Below, in pieces: positions 6,346 through 9,285 of a stretch of 9,285 bases of DNA. The stretch spans positions 1 through 9,285 of the forward strand of contig JBFXHX010000080.1 of the NCBI GenBank assembly GCA_050176585.1, read 5' to 3'. The notes below the pieces were generated by a model that made no database searches, was not told the origin of the DNA, and saw only the letters and a program-made list of their open reading frames with translations. Each line of letters starts with the position of its first letter. The first letter of the stretch is position 1. The position numbers were made by a program, and so were the translations under genes. The DNA is from CAYYWP01 sp050176585 (lineage in GTDB: Bacteria > Desulfobacterota > Binatia > HRBIN30 > CADEER01).

Positions 6346-7857
6346 TCAGAACGGGTAGAGGATCGGTATGTGCTGCGTGGAGATCCAATGCACGGTGGTG
6401 AACTCCTCGATCGCCCACTCGCCGTTATAGCGGCCGATGCCGCTGTTCTTCTCGCCGCCGAAGGGGCTGGTCGGCAGATCGTGCACGGGCGAATCGTTGA
6501 CGTGCGTCATGCCGGCCTGGATGCGCAGCGCGAATTGGCGTCCGCGGTCGAGGTCGCGGGTGATCACCGAAGCCGAGAGGCCATAGGGCGTGTCGTTGGC
6601 GGCCTCCAGCGCCTCATCCTCGCCTTGCACCTTGATGATGGTCGCTACCGGGCCGAACAGCTCGTTCTGCGCGATCGCCATGTCGTTCTTCACGTCGACG
6701 AATACGTGCGGTGGTAGGACGAGGCCCTTCGGCTCGCCGCCCTCCAGCTGCCGCGCTCCCTCGGCTCGCGCCTGCTCGATGAGCTTCATGAGGCGCTTGA
6801 GTTGTGAGTCGTTGATCAGCGGTCCAATGACCGTGACCGGATCGCGGGGATTGCCCACGGCGAGCGAGCGCACGCGGTGCACGAAGCGGTCGACGAACTC
6901 GTCATGGACCTTCGCGTCGACGATGAATCGATTCGTCGCCATGCAGATCTGACCTTGGTGCAGGAACTTGCCATAGATCGCCGTCTCGACCGCCAAGGCC
7001 ACATTCGCATCGTCGAGAACGACCGACGGGCAGTTGCCGCCGAGCTCGAGCGCGACGCGCTTCAGCATTGGACCGCTGGCGGCCATTTCCGCGATGTGCT
7101 TGCCGACCTCGGTCGACCCCGTGAACGAGATGACGCGCGGCGTCGGGTGGAGCACGAACTGCTCGCCGATGGCGTTCCCGGCACCGACCACGACGTTGAG
7201 CACGCCGGGCGGCAGACCCGCCTCTTCGTAGATCTTGGCGAGCAGGAGACCGCCGGTGACCGGGGTGTCCGACGCGGGTTTGATGACGGCGGTGTTGCCG
7301 AGCGCGAGCGCAGGCGTGATCGAGCGGTTGCTCAAGTGCAGAGGGAAGTTCCATGGGCTGATCATCCCCACGACGCCAACCGGCTGGCGGTACACGTGAC
7401 CCTCTTTTCCGCCAACGTCGGTGGGCACCACATATCCGTGCGCCCGCGCCGGAAAAGTGCTCGCCTCATGGGTCATCGCAATGGTGAACTCCCACTCGAG
7501 CAGCGCTTTGATGCGCGTGCTGCCCGATTCGCGGATCAGCCAATCGACGATCTCCTCGCGCCGTCCCGCCATGATTGCGACGGCGCGGCGGAGCAGGGCG
7601 GCCCGATCGGCAGGCAGCTTCGCCGCCCAGGCGGGCTGCGCAGCAGCCGCGGCGCGGTACGCATCGTCGACATCCTGCGCGCTGGCTTGGCGCATCTCGA
7701 CCAGGACCTCGCCGGTGAACGGATCGCGGTCGGCGAGCACCGCGTCAGCGCGCCCCGGACGCCATTCGCCGTCGATCAACATGTGCTCGAACCCACCATA
7801 GCCGGCGGGAATGTCCGTCGGCTCGAGCGGTACCTGTGCTCTCGCTGGAATGCTCAT
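6346..7857 (-). CDS. NAD(P)+-dependent aldehyde dehydrogenase (benzaldehyde/vanillin dehydrogenase-like)
   Basis: This ALDH superfamily enzyme oxidises an aldehyde to a carboxylate. With the start chosen here it has 503 residues, normal for the family. Visible key residues are N170 in SPWNFPL, K193 in VIKPASDTP, FTGSTEVGK (245-253) for cofactor binding, general base E271 in ELGGN, nucleophile C305 in GQICMATNR and E399 in NELFGP. The C-terminal region (THVNDSPVHDLPTSPFGGEK, then NSGIGRYNGEW) most resembles the benzaldehyde/vanillin-type branch, so an aromatic aldehyde substrate is likely but not proven. ATG 7857 has GGGAG (minus strand, 7868-7872) ten bases upstream and begins in the conserved part. 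An in-frame start at 7908 would add 17 Arg/Gly-rich residues and is less likely. It lies 25 bases before the MDR gene and 112 after the pseudogene. Confidence 0.95.
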   Translation of the reverse strand: MSIPARAQVPLEPTDIPAGYGGFEHMLIDGEWRPGRADAVLADRDPFTGEVLVEMRQASAQDVDDAYRAAAAAQPAWAAKLPADRAALLRRAVAIMAGRREEIVDWLIRESGSTRIKALLEWEFTIAMTHEASTFPARAHGYVVPTDVGGKEGHVYRQPVGVVGMISPWNFPLHLSNRSITPALALGNTAVIKPASDTPVTGGLLLAKIYEEAGLPPGVLNVVVGAGNAIGEQFVLHPTPRVISFTGSTEVGKHIAEMAASGPMLKRVALELGGNCPSVVLDDANVALAVETAIYGKFLHQGQICMATNRFIVDAKVHDEFVDRFVHRVRSLAVGNPRDPVTVIGPLINDSQLKRLMKLIEQARAEGARQLEGGEPKGLVLPPHVFVDVKNDMAIAQNELFGPVATIIKVQGEDEALEAANDTPYGLSASVITRDLDRGRQFALRIQAGMTHVNDSPVHDLPTSPFGGEKNSGIGRYNGEWAIEEFTTVHWISTQHIPILYPF

Positions 7858-7969
7858 CTCTGTGTCTCCCGCGGTGCCGCCAGAGCGGCGTCGCGCGGCT
7901 GCGCGCATTTCTGAGGTGAGATGCGCGGTGGTGTTGTTCGCTCCACCGCGCGGACCTCGCGCGTCCCCA

Positions 7970-8258
7970 TCACGGAAGCTTCGCAGCTAAGGTGTCGACC
8001 GCTTAGATCAGCGGTACCTGCGCAACTCTCGCCTTCAGCCAACGGGACGATGCGGCCGGTGAGGTATGATCGGCGATCCACTTGGCCCGGAAAGCCGGCG
8101 AAAATACAGGACGTTGAGGGAGCCAAACGGAGCGCGAACCACATCGCGGTGGCTGGCTCGTCGTCGGCGATCAGCAGCGCGTCGCGTAACACAGCGTCCG
8201 CTTCTGCCTCGCCTTCGTACCGCGCCTCGAGTCGACCGAGCAGCGAAACCGCAATCAT
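7970..8258 (-). pseudogene. Antibiotic-biosynthesis-monooxygenase (ABM)-like small protein, frameshifted and with a nonsense codon
   Basis: The N-terminal reading frame (MIAVSLLGRLEARYEGEAEA, then ADDEPATAMWFALRLAPSTS and CIFAGFPGQVDRRSYLTGRI) matches my memory of a small ABM-type dimeric alpha/beta-barrel family of about 95 residues. After LTGRI the frame turns to unrelated sequence. The next frame (one base on) instead gives RWLKARVAQVPLI, then a TAA (plus-strand 8003-8005), then AVDTLAAKLP and a TGA at 7970-7972. That last stretch matches the usual family C-terminus (VDVLAAKLP). Start to final stop is 289 bases, one more than 96 codons. I therefore infer a one-base insertion plus an in-frame nonsense mutation. 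The ATG at 8258 overlaps the reductase stop (ATGA) and has GAGGG six bases upstream, so the gene was once translationally coupled. If intact it may have acted on quinol or similar oxidised substrates. Confidence 0.75.
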
Positions 8259-9202
8259 GGCTCGCCCTCAGTCCGCGGCTTCATGCGGGTCGCCGGACGC
8301 GGGCCCCGCGGAAATGCCTCGTCGATACGGGCGATCTCCGCGTGGGTCAGGCGCAGGATGCAGCTGCCGATATTGTCGGCGACGTGCTCGCGAGTGGAGC
8401 ACTTGGGAATCGTGAACACGGACGGCCGGCGGATCAAGAAACGGAGCGCGACCTGATGGGGTGTGGCATTGTGGGCCTCGGCAATCTCATCCAGGACTCG
8501 ACCGCCGGTGGTGTGCGGTGTCGGAAAGTGCCCGTGGCCGAACGGGCTGTATGCCACCACCGCCACGCCATGCTCTTCACACCAGGGGATGACGGCGTGC
8601 TCGATGGTCCGTTCGCCCAGATGGTACAGCACCTGGTTACATGCGAGGTGGCCCGCGCCGGCGATAGCCGATGCCTCCTCCAGGTCACCGACGTCGAAGT
8701 TGCTCACACCCCAAGTGAGAATTTTCCCCTCGCGCTGGAGTTGCTCGAATCCCGCGAACGTTTCCTCCAACGGGTACCGGCCCCGCCAGTGCAAGAGGTA
8801 GCAGTCCAGGCGGTCGGTTCTGAGCCGCAGGAGCGTTCGCTCGCAGGCGTCGATCGTGCCACGACGCGATGCATGTTCCGGCAAGACCTTCGATACCAGG
8901 AAGATGTCGTCGCGCCGGCTCGCGAGCGCTTCACCCACCAATTCCTCGGCGCCGCCATGCATCTCCGCGGTATCGATGTGTGTCAGACCGAGCTCGACGC
9001 CCAAGCGTAGCGCTGCGATGGCACTGGCGCGGTCGCTGCGGTCGGCGTTCCATGTGCCCTGTCCGATCACCGCGACCAAACGGCCGCTGGTGCCGAATCT
9101 CCGCTGCTCTACGGCCACCGCCGCGTGCGGTGGCGTATCCGGTGCGCAATTACCGAGCGCGCGCGGCCGCGCTTCCCACGTCGCGTGTGTGTCGACTCCC
9201 AT
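8255..9202 (-). CDS. Aldo/keto reductase with catalytic Tyr replaced by His
   Basis: This NAD(P)H-dependent carbonyl reductase of the AKR (beta/alpha)8-barrel superfamily has 315 residues from ATG 9202. The barrel begins near EQRRFGTSGRLVAVIGQGTW. Catalytic tetrad positions, numbered from this Met: D77 in HIDTAEMHGG, K105 in FLVSKVLPEH and H138 in CYLLHWRG are present. The residue that is Tyr in the normal DTAEMYG motif is His82 (codon CAT at 8957-8959). The cofactor loop IPKCSTREHVADN near the C-terminus is intact, so NADPH binding is expected while reduction may be impaired. ATG 9202 has GGAG four bases upstream. GTG at 9223 and GTG at 9118 are alternatives, and the last would remove an unusual N-terminal extension. 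Its stop overlaps the ABM pseudogene start by an ATGA, so the two form one operon. Confidence 0.9.
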   Translation of the reverse strand: MGVDTHATWEARPRALGNCAPDTPPHAAVAVEQRRFGTSGRLVAVIGQGTWNADRSDRASAIAALRLGVELGLTHIDTAEMHGGAEELVGEALASRRDDIFLVSKVLPEHASRRGTIDACERTLLRLRTDRLDCYLLHWRGRYPLEETFAGFEQLQREGKILTWGVSNFDVGDLEEASAIAGAGHLACNQVLYHLGERTIEHAVIPWCEEHGVAVVAYSPFGHGHFPTPHTTGGRVLDEIAEAHNATPHQVALRFLIRRPSVFTIPKCSTREHVADNIGSCILRLTHAEIARIDEAFPRGPRPATRMKPRTEGEP

Positions 9203-9227
9203 GGCACTCCATGCGGCCCGCACCCCG

Positions 9228-9285
9228 TCAGTAACGCCCGCCGATCACCTCGTGGACAGCGTGACTCGCCATCCCATCTGATGGG
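9228..9285 (-). CDS. C-terminal end of an unidentified upstream ORF
   Basis: From 9284 leftward the minus strand reads PSDGMASHAVHEVIGGRY and a TGA at 9228-9230, 25 bases before the reductase ATG. The spacing is what one expects for an upstream gene in the same operon, and the residues look like ordinary protein rather than GC-rich noise. With only 18 codons I cannot name a family, and it could be non-coding. Confidence 0.3.
   Translation of the reverse strand, partial: PSDGMASHAVHEVIGGRY

Noticed and set aside
6877..7914. Plus-strand ORF of 345 codons antisense to the aldehyde dehydrogenase
   Set aside because: The minus-strand ALDH has all catalytic residues; the antisense frame is an Arg/Asp-rich shadow.
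8066..9010. Plus-strand ORF of 314 codons antisense to the aldo/keto reductase
   Set aside because: It is a shadow of the minus-strand reductase and the pseudogene, with no motif and no ribosome binding site that I can see.

Overview
The window comes from a high-GC bacterial chromosome, about two thirds GC by eye, with strong GC preference at third codon positions. The gene content suggests an aerobic, metabolically flexible, soil-type bacterium. It holds a group 1h (actinobacterial-type, high-affinity) [NiFe] hydrogenase, a dedicated-looking two-component system and a small oxidoreductase operon. Group 1h enzymes are known from Actinomycetota, Acidobacteriota, Chloroflexota, some Pseudomonadota and others. 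I cannot fix the phylum from the sequence alone.

Left part (1-1167, minus strand): an intact hydrogenase small subunit (hhyS type) is followed 54 bases later by the first 26 codons of its large subunit (hhyL type), which runs off the left edge. Next is a 531-base divergent intergenic region (1168-1698) with no convincing gene. It contains two perfect 12-bp palindromes, and a third lies just inside the next gene.

Centre (1699-4825, plus strand): this is the most interesting part. A 779-residue protein begins with a second, full-length group 1h hydrogenase small subunit that keeps every iron-sulfur ligand. It continues through a linker into a PAS domain, a HisKA_2 phosphoacceptor domain and a HATPase_c domain. 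It is therefore a hydrogenase small subunit fused directly to a sensor histidine kinase. A REC-PAS response regulator with no output domain follows after 28 bases. The pair is divergent from the catalytic hydrogenase genes. I infer a H2- or redox-sensing system for that hydrogenase, analogous in logic to HoxBC/HoxJ or HupUV/HupT but with sensor subunit and kinase in one polypeptide.

Middle gap (4826-5354): little is here apart from a small minus-strand ORF with a strong ribosome binding site. Its reading frame seems to continue in the -1 frame, so it may be frameshifted.

Right part (5355-9285, minus strand): genes are read from right to left. The last 18 codons of an unknown upstream ORF come first, then an aldo/keto reductase whose catalytic Tyr is replaced by His. 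A pseudogene of a small antibiotic-biosynthesis-monooxygenase-like protein overlaps its stop codon and carries a frameshift plus a nonsense codon. An aldehyde dehydrogenase and a zinc-free quinone-oxidoreductase-like MDR protein follow. Close spacing suggests one operon for aldehyde/carbonyl and quinone-type redox chemistry that is partly decaying.
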